Program-made: the position numbers and the translations under genes | Notes under the pieces: generated by a model | Database searches by the model: none | The model's input: the letters and a program-made list of their open reading frames with translations, nothing else | What the model was told of the DNA's origin: nothing | In this document: piece by piece, positions 23,748-34,949 of the stretch | Position numbering within the stretch: the first letter of the stretch is position 1 | How the letters are laid out: the number at the start of each line of letters is the position of its first letter | DNA from: Galdieria yellowstonensis | Taxonomy: Eukaryota; Rhodophyta; Bangiophyceae; Galdieriales; Galdieriaceae | Direction: 5' to 3' | DNA: 64,000 nt | NCBI GenBank assembly: GCA_026122205.1 | Contig: JANCYU010000026.1 | Span: 1 to 64,000, forward strand

Positions 23748-25562
23748 ATGAAAGTACAAACACTTGTAGTCTTTCTGTTGTTCATATTCAGCGTATATGA
23801 AAGTTCATCTACGGCTATAGACAAGCCGTTTCATGAGATTGTCAATGCATGGAGAAAAAGTGACACTATAGTTACTGTATACTTCCAGTTCTATCCAGCA
23901 AGTTGTTCTAATCATGCAAATCTATTTAAAACATCAGCTAAGATAGACTTTAGCCGCTCAGATGAGGTATCCATTGGTAATAGCTCGTCATCATCTCAGA
24001 TAAAAGTGAGCTGTAATAATGACAATATAAAGTCTGCGGTGTGTCCACAAAACTCTGGTTGCTCTTCGATTGGCTACGATGTTTGCACATCAATACAAGA
24101 TATTGGCTCTTTTACCATCAAAGACGTAGCTGATATATTTAGTGTAAGCCTAGAAGATCTCGTATCGCAGTTGAAACAAAATGGATACCAGTTTGCTGAT
24201 CTTTTGAATGCTTTTGACGAAGATTGGGAAACCATTGCTGAAAAATTTGATACCACACTCAACCAGATGCTGAATTACTATGGAGTAGGAATCGAAGATT
24301 TTGTTAACATCACTGGAGCTCATTTGAAGCAGTTACTTGAGACTTTTGATATGGACTTTATTGAATTTGTCAAGGAAGCAGGCATAAGTTTGAAGCAAAC
24401 TCTTTCCATTTTTGGCTATGACTTGAGAAGTTTGGTTTCTGACGTTGACGTTTCCATAGAAGATCTGGAAAAAGCATTTGGCCTTACACTTCCACAAATC
24501 ATTCAGCAAGTGAACTTGGGCATCACAAAGTTTCTCAATTTATTCGGTATCTCTGTCAAAGAGTTTGTGCAACAGGCAGGAGCTACTATTACCGACATTG
24601 AGAAATGGTTTGGTATCACCTATAAAGAGTTCATACAACAAACAGATGCAGATATTTCGGACATTTTGAAATGGTTCGGTATCTCCTTTACAGAGTTTGT
24701 GCAACAAACCGATGCAACATTCGAGAATCTTTTGGACTGGTTTAATGTTGGCTCAACGTTGGACGACATAACAAGCTTTGTTTTTCATATATTAGATATA
24801 ATAGGTACAGATGCCAAAGAAATTTTCTGTGACTTGTTTGAGAATGATAAGTTGATTTCCTTTATCTGTGATGCAACAAGGATGGCCGTTCCCATTCCCC
24901 CTCGTGTGAGACGACAATCCATCGGCCAAAGAGGAAATCTTTACATTTCAACCAGCAGTTCCAGTCATGGGAAATGCTATCATGAGGACAACAGTTCGCC
25001 GAGTAGTAATAGTGGTGGTGGCAGCAGTGTAAGCTGTTTTCCTGGAAGCTCTACAGTATATCTCGACAAGTTTCACTCGAAACCAATTTCAGAGCTGCAA
25101 GTGGGAGAAATGATCTTGGACGCTCATGGAAAACCTACCAAGGTTATTGGTTGGCTGCACAAGAACGAAAATCAGGAAGCAAGATATATTCAAGTGCAAT
25201 TTACAAATATGAGCAGTAGACTGACAATAAGTGGAGATCATTTAGTATTTTCAACCAATGGAGTCATCAAATCTAAACAGATTGTACGAGGAAACAAGTT
25301 GCTGACAAGACAAGAAGGTTTTGCAACGGTTCATTCCGTCGAGTCGTTGATAAGTAAGGGTGTCTATGCTCCCCTCACGGAATCTGGGACTCTACTGGTT
25401 GATGGAATCTCTTGTTCCTGCTATGCATATTTCTCCAGTCACTGGGTCGCCAACTTATTCATTCCAATAATTTGGAAGTTATTGAAGCCTTTGCATCACT
25501 ACGAAGATGTTGTGTCACTGGCACCAGTAGCAATAATCAAACTTGCCGAATTTTTCAAATAA
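23748..25562 (+). CDS. Secreted Hog protein 2 with 22-residue tandem repeats
   Basis: Single-exon gene, 604 residues, with a signal peptide over residues 1-22. Residues about 40-115 match the N-terminal domain of the first Hog protein, with cysteines at 53, 89, 99, 105 and 113; the last three keep the same C-x5-C-x7-C spacing. Residues about 131-331 hold nine tandem units, eight of exactly 22 residues (unit starts at 156, 178, 200, 222, 244, 266, 288 and 310). A typical unit reads FGISxxEFVQQTDATxxDILKW. After a linker with a dibasic RVRR (386-389) and a Ser/Gly-rich tract comes the Hog domain (430 to about 580). It has nucleophile Cys430 in SCFPGSS, SGDHLVF at 495-501, GVYAPLTESGTLLVDG, and SCYA at 557-560. 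Processing at Cys430 would release a secreted repeat protein. The function of the repeats is unknown. Confidence 0.9.
   Translation: MKVQTLVVFLLFIFSVYESSSTAIDKPFHEIVNAWRKSDTIVTVYFQFYPASCSNHANLFKTSAKIDFSRSDEVSIGNSSSSSQIKVSCNNDNIKSAVCPQNSGCSSIGYDVCTSIQDIGSFTIKDVADIFSVSLEDLVSQLKQNGYQFADLLNAFDEDWETIAEKFDTTLNQMLNYYGVGIEDFVNITGAHLKQLLETFDMDFIEFVKEAGISLKQTLSIFGYDLRSLVSDVDVSIEDLEKAFGLTLPQIIQQVNLGITKFLNLFGISVKEFVQQAGATITDIEKWFGITYKEFIQQTDADISDILKWFGISFTEFVQQTDATFENLLDWFNVGSTLDDITSFVFHILDIIGTDAKEIFCDLFENDKLISFICDATRMAVPIPPRVRRQSIGQRGNLYISTSSSSHGKCYHEDNSSPSSNSGGGSSVSCFPGSSTVYLDKFHSKPISELQVGEMILDAHGKPTKVIGWLHKNENQEARYIQVQFTNMSSRLTISGDHLVFSTNGVIKSKQIVRGNKLLTRQEGFATVHSVESLISKGVYAPLTESGTLLVDGISCSCYAYFSSHWVANLFIPIIWKLLKPLHHYEDVVSLAPVAIIKLAEFFK
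24138..24740 (+). repeat. Coding tandem repeat, nine units of ~66 bp
   Basis: The repeats of the second Hog protein are visible in DNA as a 66-bp period (the first unit about 75 bp). The last three units (24544-24740) are the most alike, sharing TTTGTGCAACA-type segments, which points to recent unit duplication at the 3' end of the array. Earlier units are diverged at DNA level but keep the 22-residue register with no frame-breaking indels. Confidence 0.85.
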
Positions 25563-27759
25563 AGCCTTTGTTTGTGGACTCGAGTTTCGACTGTGTTCAA
25601 AGAAGACTGCATGGACCTAAGCTGCTTGATACGACCCAAATGAGTTGAGAAATTAGCTGTCGACCATTCTTATTTTATAACTACAACGTGCCTTGTTAGC
25701 TAAACGATAAAGAGTGCCATCGTCTACGAGATTTTTACAAAGGTTTCGAGACTGTACAAAGTTGACTGGTTCCAAGTTGATTTGGTAACTAAAATCCTTC
25801 ATAGAGTACTTAGAGTCGTATCACAATGCAGCGACCCAACAAAAGACAACTATCTCTAAAGCGTCTCCGCAATAATGTACCAAACTTTCTGACTCCAACT
25901 TGCTTTTTGAACAAATTTCAACCGAGGAGTGGTTTTGTTCATATCTCTTCGGTTCATTTCGACTGTGTACATCTTAGTTTCTAGCTGTCGTCGCCACAAG
26001 TCGCAACAACCCTTGTTCGGAATGGTAGGTGTCTCATTGTGGACATATTCGCGGTCTTACAATACTGTTTGTTCTTCAAAATTATAATTTTTCCTTTAAC
26101 TGAACAATGCAAAGGATGCCAGAAATATTCCTAATGCACCTATACGAATGACAAGATGAAAGAGAAATTGCATCGAAAGTGCACAGATACAATAACTTCT
26201 TGACCTCGAATTGCGCTACAACGAACAAGGACATTCCAATGGAGCAAAAATATGAGAGATTGACCCCGAACAAAGCCTCCAAAAAAATAACTATCTCTCA
26301 TTCGGCTACTGCTGCAACGGAAAGCAGGTTCTCAATCTATACACAACTACTGCCTCCAACACAGAAGTCAACAAGTGGACACTATATGAACACAAGATGG
26401 CAACGGGCCAGAGAGCAGATGCAGAAGAGATTAGCTAGATGCTTTAAAAATATATGTTAAATGCAATGACAAGTTTGTGTCATCTTCAATAAGAAACGCA
26501 TATGTGGAATGAGGTTCAAATCCGCTCAGTATCGCGAGGGTAAACTAGGTCAGAAGTATTCGCTTCTAAGGACTAAAACTAAGGTTCTTGCGAAATATCT
26601 TTCTACTATTTGAGTAGAGACAGAACAAAAAGTGGTGCTTCCAGAGTGTACTGGTAGGAGTAAACGCTCAACTTCACTCTGCATCCGGAGCATTCGAAGC
26701 TAAGAGCTTTGGAGATACTTCACGTGATTTTAAGTTAACATTGCTATTTGCTTATTGAAGGCAACTTACTTTTCGGAGGTCAATCTGCGTCTGCTTCGAT
26801 CACCGCCTCGACCCACATAAGATACGGTTGAATAACTCATAAAAATTGCTTAAAACTTGAGAAAGACATCGATCCGAAAAAGCAGGAGTATCGGCCAGAT
26901 CGAAACCTTGGATGAAAAATGCGACTTGGTACTCGAAGAAACCCAAGAGAAATGAAGTTTTTCAGGGATATCAAATAATACTAACGAATGGAAACGTTGC
27001 TGCACAATATTGTATTAGAGCAACGAGACCGGTATCCGTTTCAGTAAATAACAACAGTTAGGATGGCAATGTGTAATATCAGTGTTTACGTCACAATATT
27101 GAACAGGACTCTTCCTTAGCTGTGGTTCACAGTCAAGACTGTATCACTAACCGGGAAAAGGTTGGGAAAGCGCCGAACCTCCAATACGGTCCTTTCCAAC
27201 AGTTTTATGGACTTGTCATACTTTTCGGGCGTCGACTTGTGGCAAGTCTTCATTCAAAATCGTCGTTACACTTGAACTGAATAGTTGGGACAGTTGTATG
27301 CGTTTACAACTCGCTTGAATATGAGTCATCCTGACCCTTGCCATTCAGCCGCAAGGTCATCTCCCAACACCTACTCTTTTGAAATTTACTTGGTTTCGAA
27401 ATATAAAGTCCAACGGTGAAGGAGTCAGCTATCCACAGTCCAGTAATTGTCGGCTGTGTACCGTGCGAGACAAGCTAAGCTTCGTATTGCGTCGTGAGCG
27501 TTCTACTCTTTCTCCCCAACACTCTTAAAAGGCAAGAACTTCCAGGGGACTCGAAAAGGTGGAACGTGCTGGAGTACTGTGCTACTACTGTTTGCTATGT
27601 CTGTTAACCTTTCCATTCCAAAATAAATGAAACAATGGCTCTGATTATTTTAGAAAAAAAGTTTTTCGCCGAAAAGATTCTACAAACTTCAAACTCTCGT
27701 ATTTGCACTTGACGGTAACTGCTGTTTGCTTTGTGTTGATTATTCAAAATCAGGAAGCT
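25563..27759. other. Intergenic after Hog gene 2
   Basis: About 2.2 kb before repeat copy B. A 93-codon plus frame at 26179-26460, lysine- and threonine-rich, has no recognised family. Otherwise there is nothing I can support. Confidence 0.45.
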
Positions 27760-30700
27760 AACAGCCACTCGTTGCAACGTTTTTTCGCAAGACTACAGAA
27801 TCAGCAGTTTCTGTAACGTATGTAGCCGAATAAGCGGACTTCAACAACTGCAACAACTCATCATAAGCTAATTCGTAGGTAACCTTCTTATGCCAAACAA
27901 ATTAGTACCACCTAAGCTTTCATTTTCCTGTCGTCCCTGGCGTTTCCACTTTCTCTTCGGTATTCCCTTTCACTACGTCGGCTAAGAAAAAATGTTCATG
28001 ACCTTGTGAAACCAGTCCTCAAAAAACCCTTCAACGTAGCAAACAAACAATATTGCTTCAATAAACGTACATGGAAAGCAACAAATTTGTCAAAGCAAAC
28101 TCTTCTTGTCTGTCACTCAGAAAAAGTAGATGGCGCATCACTTGCCTATCAATGCGATAAAGTGCAAAGTTATCTCGTCTTGTTCAAAGACGAGTTGTCC
28201 CTCGTAAGAAGAGAAGAAAAGTCCGACTAGCTTATAGTTCCATATATATCGCTTCTGTACAACCAACAACTTTACATCTTCTGCTGCATGCAAACGGGTG
28301 CCAGTAGGAAGAATATGGTTTGCAACAAACAATTATACAACTCTACAAACTCAGAATAATTTTTTCCCTTTCAAGCAACCAAGTCAAACAATTGACTGCT
28401 AGTTTATGCAAACTCAACTTGCGGTTTCCAACAGTTCCTTCAAGTGAGATAGAAAGGTAAAACTCGCAAATAAAATATCGCTGGCAACTGATCCTCGTGG
28501 ATCATGAACTGATAGCTAACCGTACCCAGGCAGCAGGTTGAGAAGCATGAAGGGCGCTCTTGTAAAGACCATGTGTTGCGAAATCTTGTCTGAACAATAC
28601 CAACAAAAATTAAACGCAACTGCGTTATTCTTTGTTGTCAGGATATCTGCAAAATAATAGAATAACTCCAACCTAATTGCAGATAATGTACCAGAAATGA
28701 CTCTTCACATAAAAACGAGCAACGCTATTTACTTTATCACTTCAGTGTACGTATGAAAAGCGAGCCATTCAACTAAGAGACGTCGTCTTACAATGCAAGT
28801 GCAAGACGTCAGCTTCACACAAGTCCACTCAAAGTCGCAAAGAAGTACCTTAAAGTTATACTAGCAATTCAATACAGCGGAGAAATGATGAGTTCAAGGC
28901 GACTCAAATGGCTTCTGCCTTTTTAACTTTAGAACTGAAGGAAAGTACTCGGCTGGATTCCAACGAAAGCTCCATACTGTCCACCGAGTTATGTGAGCCT
29001 ACAGATCTATTATTATAGAGAATCAATAGCAAGTGCCTCGAAACAATGACACCGAAATATAGACGCCGCATGGTCAAGTCGTCTCGTTGGCAAGAGGTTA
29101 CTGCTATGTCGTGCTTAAAGCAACAGCAATAATTTGCCCAGTTTGACCTTCAAAGCTAAAGAAGTAGAGCAGTATGAGAGACGAGATTCTGCCGCAGAAG
29201 TAGACTGTTCTCCAGTTGGAACACGCTGAAAAACTGAAGCATAACTAATCTCTCGCTATCAAACAAGGTAATAAGATGATACGTGTTTGCTCCAAAAATT
29301 TTTGTAAAATAAGCCTAGATGCCATTTTATGGAAAGGTAGCTTATAAGTTCCTTGGATCCAACGAATACAGCCATAAAACTCGAGTTCAACCAATGTGCT
29401 GAAAAGCAGCTTTGGGCCGAGCTAACGACACAATTATCTTTTCGTATCTATGACTTGCAAAAACGAATTGGAAAAATGAAGATTTCAAAAATATGTCAAC
29501 GCGGCAGCTTCATGAAAATATACTTGAACAACCTAAACAACATCAGACGATGTTCCCCGTCACTCTCTCAAGTGAGATTGATGACTGTAAGTACACAAGT
29601 AAACTCAGCATGAAGTGTTTCTTGGACAACAAAAGTCGTGCAGAGTCATCATAGGATTCAAATCAAAAAGCCTTGAATAACATTCTGTTAGAGATCCTAT
29701 GAAATCCTAATACCGGCGGTTACTATTCAAAAGTGTTGTGAACGAATTGGCACTCAATGCATATTGTCCTTCAAATATGGTCAGAGAAAGGCTGCAAAAG
29801 AGTTCGTCATACTAAATTCATAGGAAATTATGAACAACCTCAGTTCAAACTGTCTTTCAGTGACTTGCAATTATGTTGATGAGCAGCAAAGGTGAGAATA
29901 TGGAAAAGGATTCGAAAATACTCTGGTAGTAGAGTCGAACTTGCAACAAGTACTTGTTTGAAAAAATGAGACATATGAAACGACTATTTTTTTCTACTCG
30001 ATTCTAATAGAACATAGCTTTTCGAGGAAGTGCATGTGTCTAAAAAGCAATTTTTTCCTAGCAAAACGATGAATGCTACTCTGTAAAATGAACGCAAGTC
30101 CATGAATCATTTCTATAAATTTCAAATGTTTGAAGGGGTCGTTGAAGAACATCATACCCTTGAAAAGTGCCAGTCCAGCAGTACTGCATGTAACGATCAC
30201 ATATAGGATTTGAACAACGTACACAGAAAATACCAACTGAGACCTTGGTCGCAGCTTATTTGTATGTATAGTGGATGTAGCGGCAATATATACAAGCATA
30301 TAAATCATATGTTTGGTCTTCCAGTAAAGAGTTCAAAAAGTATTTTGTTGTGCAAAGGAAAACTTTAAAAGCTGGTAGTGAAAGTTTGAGGAAGGGTTGA
30401 TGGGGGTTATTAGTATCTTTCACAAACTAAGAAACCTATCATTTCGTCGGAAGGCTGCAGAATCTCTTCGTTTAAAACTTTTAATTTGAAAACAAAGGCA
30501 TATTGGAAAAACTCGGCTTGTTTCAGGTACGAAAGAGTGTTTGCGTAAACGAATATCCACAATAGTTTGTTTGCTCTTTCCTATATACTTTGCTCTGTTG
30601 TAACTTAAAAAGAGTCGGTGAAGATTTTTTCACGGAAAACAACTCGAAGCAAGGCAATTCACAAGTCTCGAGTTATTGTTTGTAGAGAAGAATGCCTGTT

Positions 30701-31220
30701 GTTTTATGGTTTCGCTAGTGCAACTGGATGGAAGCTAGTACGAGAGCTTCATAGAACTTAATTCTATTTTTATGACTCGGCTATCTTTTGTACCCGATAT
30801 TGCTCCAATATCAAAAGCAACATAGTAATAATACAACGAAAGTTTGAAGCTCTTATATTTTAAAATTTCTGTAGTTAGGTTCAAATATGCACGGTTCAAG
30901 TGATCGATAGCCTTCAAAACTTCGAATATCTAAAAGTACCGTATTGTTGCTTTCAGAGAGAAGACACATCACTCTTGGCATTTCAAAACGTACAAGCTGC
31001 CGAACAAGCTTTACTGTGGTTCACCTTGGTTTTATCGATGAAAGAAACATCTTACACAAGCCTATGGAATATGTTTGTAGATAGAATTTCAGCTTATCTT
31101 CTTATCAAAAGATGCGCTGCTTTTGCATTTCTACAAATTTCAGAGCAAAATACAGCCACACATATATTGAATTCATCATGCAGACAGCAGAAATCTGCAG
31201 TTGGCCAGCTTTGTCGAACT
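27760..31220 (+). repeat. Long dispersed subtelomeric repeat, copy B
   Basis: A stretch of about 3.46 kb collinear with 41.27-44.77 kb and, in reverse, with 52.15-54.91 kb. Its left end reads TTGCAACG..TTTTCGCAAGAC, and the right end is GCAGTTGGCCAGCTTTG, which also ends copy C. Frames that stay open in more than one copy (29994-30308 minus; 30900-31265 plus) change at all three codon positions between copies. I therefore do not call them genes. It probably derives from an old mobile element or a duplicated subtelomeric block. Confidence 0.75.
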
Positions 31221-33727
31221 GTATCATACTCCAGGATGACAATTTGCAACCGACATGAAACATAAGACTGATAGTTATTGTTTTATTTGTGACAAGAACC
31301 GCTTGGATACATTCGAAAGTACCATATTTGCGTCGCATTACAAGCTCGACCATTGTGGTACTCTGGAACAAGGAAGAGATTCAACTTTGAAGAGTAAAAG
31401 ATCCCATCAAGCCTTTTCAATATTCAAAGAGCATATGTAACTTTAAAGATTTGTGGCTCTATATGGCAAAATAACAAACACTCGGTACAGCATCAAGACC
31501 CGTTAAAAGGCTGAGTGGACCAGCGAAGGACGAGGAAAGAAATTCCGACCAGTATTTGAGTACTGCCATTGTTGAATATAAAGATTCTATCAAAAGTATC
31601 AGAAGCAGTAAATTACAGGCACATGCGGACCTTGTCGATGAACGAAGGTTGTATAGGAGGTTTTTGCCTTTTAAAAGAGACAGCACTGTCATCAATTACA
31701 ATAGCAAAAATTCCTTCTATAGTGTCTTCGTGACTAATAGTGATAGCTGTGTATAAAATTGCGACGTAAAAAGAAAAGACAGCGTCTGCTGAGTAACGAT
31801 GCATAACAACAGGGAAAGGACGTAGAAATCCGCTGCAGAACAACAGGTTTACATTCTCTTGTTCCAAGGCCTTATTGGCCATGGATAGAAAAAATACCAG
31901 CAGATGGATGACTATACGAGTTCAAGATTGACCAGCCTGTAAAGTCCTTCCCAGCGCGTAGCTATAGCGCTATTGTACTTCATAATGTATTTGGATATGT
32001 CTATTCAGTGAATGCTTACAAGGCATTGTATTCCCTTTATTTGTCAAAAATGGAATGTATTTGCCGATAGCAAATTCGTATGGACCTTACGTTGTTATTC
32101 AAGTATCAGACCTCAGCATGAGTTTTTCGGCTTCCGTACAGTAAAAGTTATTTTTGACGCAAGTATCTACTGAGACAGACACACACTCAGGATAGAAACA
32201 AAGAACTCGTTTGATAGGCACATCACTGAAATGATATGGAGTACCAAGTCCTCTTGTAAAATCTAAGTTGCAATGCTTTTCATTCTATGCCTTTACAGTC
32301 GGAAGACGATAGTATGATTTTCCTACAGATTAGTAACGAGTATAGCGCGGAGGTTTCCTGTCATTTCAAGGAATGTCACCGTTGGCTAGTGAATGACTAG
32401 GGTTTATGATGAACATGGGAAACTACAACTCAGGTAATCTTACCTTTTCAGTGTATGAAGCTTTGGGTTGTAATTGTATAAAACGACTAGCGCTCTCGCA
32501 AGTTGCAGTTTGTTTCCCTACTGCGGGCACCATTTTGTTGTTTTCAGAGCAAACTTCTACTGCTAGAGACCTTGTTTTAATGGTGAAGTTTGACGGGAGC
32601 GCTTGGCTTGATGCGAGTTTGGAGTTCTTTGTGCACTTTCGTGCTGGACTTACTGGAAAGTGTCCCAGAGGACCTCATAAATATAGTGAAGATTCGACCG
32701 AAAGGAAATATTCTTGCTATATCGGAATTTGTTTTCATATCAGGAATGATATATATAGAAGAAACAGTTTGTTCTTCGGTGGCTTGAGTACCACAGGATC
32801 GGTTTCTGGCTGAAATTCTAGAAGTTGCGCGGTCAGATAGCAGGAAGTGAACCAAGCGAGCTGAGCAGTATAGCGAAGTTTTCCTTCGGAGACTACGAAG
32901 CTTTTCACAGTTATACCTTGGAAGCGTTTGTCGTTGAAGGTGCATTTGTAGGAACCAAAGTTATCTCCGTCATCAGGGGCTATACGTGAAACTCAACTCC
33001 TCGTTGGCGTCTTTCAGCTTTTAGTATGATCTCTTTTGTAGAACTTTGAAAACGATTCGTGCTGTAGTGACATTTCACCGTATTGCGCTTATTTAAGTTT
33101 GTTTGCTTACCATTTGGAACAAATACTGAAACAGTCTTTGATCCTTTTCATATATTATTGAAGGCCTCAACTAGTTCTTTCAATGCATATATTCCGAGAC
33201 TACTACTTTCCAGTCTTGCTGTCGGGAATAGGTTCTTTTTGCCTTGTTTAGAAGACAATGAAAAGAGAAATAAGTGAAAGAAGCTTGCCAAGTCGTTTGT
33301 TTTGAAAAAGAAAGCCTGTAATTTCCACCGCTTGAATATAGAAGTTCGGTTACATTATAATTTGAAAAGGGTAAGAGATGTTTTCTTAAGAGATTCCTTT
33401 CGATAAACTTTTAGCAAGAAATTATTGGAGCCGCAGCTATGAAACTTTCTGAGGAACGCAGACTTATATTTTACCAATGCTCTCAAAGCAAGGTTGACTA
33501 ACTTTTTGAAACTGTTATAATGAATAGCTATGATACGCTTCATATCAAGAAGATGATTTCACAAACAAACAAGAATGCTCAAAACGAGCTATGACTTCTT
33601 GGGCCTCAAAATAAACGAGAACTGACAGAACGACTCCATATCAAATGTAAGCAGCGTAACCACTTGACCGTTAAAAACAGTAGCAAAAATCTACAAGAAG
33701 CAGCTACTGGGAAACTTCGAGCTCTAC
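31221..33727. other. Intergenic, a few protein-like fragments
   Basis: No assignable gene. Two stretches look more protein-like than background. One is a minus frame 31613-31882 with ATG, 89 residues and a central hydrophobic run. The other is the plus region around 32600-32860, where one frame reads LLESVPEDLINIVKIRPKG before a stop and another overlaps it. These may be fragments of decayed genes. I cannot name a family for either. Confidence 0.35.
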
Positions 33728-34942
33728 TTAAACATAGAATCCTGGTAATTCTCGAGGATCGCTGAAAATACGCCAGTGGTAACCCTCTGTGGACTTTAAA
33801 ACGGAAGATCCGCTGTTTTCACTTATAATATTGCAATGAAAACCAGTTCTTTCCTGAACTGAAGTATTGTGCAACTCCTCGGCGTTGGCTTTCCGGTTAT
33901 TCACGACCTGAACTACAAGAAAGTGGGTGCCACAGTTCAACCTAGTCGTGAAGAATGTGAGCGTATCATTCTTTGCCACTGTTCGAAACCTCTTCGAATC
34001 AAGGTAGACATAAGCTACGTCGTTTGCTTTCAGAGTTACTTTGTAGCTTCCTGTTCTATCAACGTCAAATTGAGCAAACACAAAGTAAGTTCCAAATGGC
34101 TGCGTATCGTTCTCTAGTCCAATCGCTGGAGTTTCTCCTGGATAAATATGATAAAAGTTTCGCGTTTGAGCAAATGGCCATCGTTCATGCGGATAGGAAC
34201 TATCAAATAAACTAACCCCAGTGATAGGCAATTCATATAACTCTCTTGTGTTCACAGCCTTAGTAATATTGATCATTCCAGGAACGACTTTTGCTTCATT
34301 CAAATACCAATTCCAAGTACTCGGGTTCGAGGCGGAGTGAAGATAGCATATATTATCTCGCTGGCCGACTATTTTGACATGTAGAAAGGGTGTATGAACT
34401 CCAGAGCTCACTACTTGTGCTGCTAGTTGAAATTTTCCGCCGTAAGATATCGACAGAGTTTCGCTGATATACATAGGGTATCTTTGGCCCGCAATAAACT
34501 CGCCGTTGAAATAGACGTAATATACGTCGTTTCCAAGTGCAGTTAGAAGGAGGTCTTGAGAAGTTGTGTCAAGCAAAAACTCAGATATAAAAAAAATAGA
34601 CTCTCCAGCACCAGGTTTCGTCAAAGTGGAGACAACCGAGAGGTTCAAATTCTCATATCGTGCGTAAGTAAACACAGGAGAGGTCCAGTTAAAGTCTCTA
34701 GAATATGCAGGTGAATAGTAGGGTGATTCAGTAGATGAAGCAGAAAAAGAACGGTAAGAGCTATCAAGAGGAGGAACCTGCTCTCTCAGTTCAGCTGGTA
34801 GTCGTGCAAACTGAAGCACTAGTCTTCCAATAAAAGAACTGGAACCTAAAATAGATAATATTAGTGTGCTTGAATGGCTCATTAAATAGCAATAGTAAGT
34901 AATGGATGTAATAAAGAAGATGAAAAACAATATTGCTTCCAT
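33728..34942 (-). CDS. Type II membrane protein with two PA14-like beta domains
   Basis: Single-exon gene of 404 residues with a good ATG. Residues 1-43 hold one or two hydrophobic segments, which would anchor the protein in a secretory membrane with the bulk in the lumen or outside. Two related beta-rich domains follow (about 85-210 and 265-390). Each has an asparagine-aspartate turn before an aromatic strand (LGNDVYYVYFNGE at 136-148, KANDVAYVYLDSK at 305-317) and a later basic strand ending in VxIVG or VVNN. This resembles PA14 and other galactose-binding-like folds, so a carbohydrate-binding role is plausible but inferred. There are several N-glycosylation sequons (for example Asn85, Asn225, Asn278, Asn325). 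Its neighbours are glycosyltransferases. Confidence 0.6.
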   Translation of the reverse strand: MEAILFFIFFITSITYYCYLMSHSSTLILSILGSSSFIGRLVLQFARLPAELREQVPPLDSSYRSFSASSTESPYYSPAYSRDFNWTSPVFTYARYENLNLSVVSTLTKPGAGESIFFISEFLLDTTSQDLLLTALGNDVYYVYFNGEFIAGQRYPMYISETLSISYGGKFQLAAQVVSSGVHTPFLHVKIVGQRDNICYLHSASNPSTWNWYLNEAKVVPGMINITKAVNTRELYELPITGVSLFDSSYPHERWPFAQTRNFYHIYPGETPAIGLENDTQPFGTYFVFAQFDVDRTGSYKVTLKANDVAYVYLDSKRFRTVAKNDTLTFFTTRLNCGTHFLVVQVVNNRKANAEELHNTSVQERTGFHCNIISENSGSSVLKSTEGYHWRIFSDPRELPGFYV

Positions 34943-34949
34943 GGCAGTT

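Noticed and set aside
26500..26530. A GGTTCAAATCC box resembling a tRNA T-loop.
   Set aside because: The flanking bases do not form the T-stem, and no acceptor or anticodon arms are found around it.
29994..30308. A minus frame with a hydrophobic FSVYVVQILYVIV segment, also open at 43604-43786 and 52449-52631.
   Set aside because: The frame is shifted upstream in copies C and D by single-base indels, and changes fall at all codon positions. It is part of the dispersed repeat.
30900..31265. A 121-codon plus frame in repeat copy B with an open counterpart (44529-44768) in copy C, looking like a conserved protein.
   Set aside because: Comparing the two codon by codon, replacements are as frequent as silent changes and the lengths differ. 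The similarity is that of the surrounding repeat, not of a selected protein.
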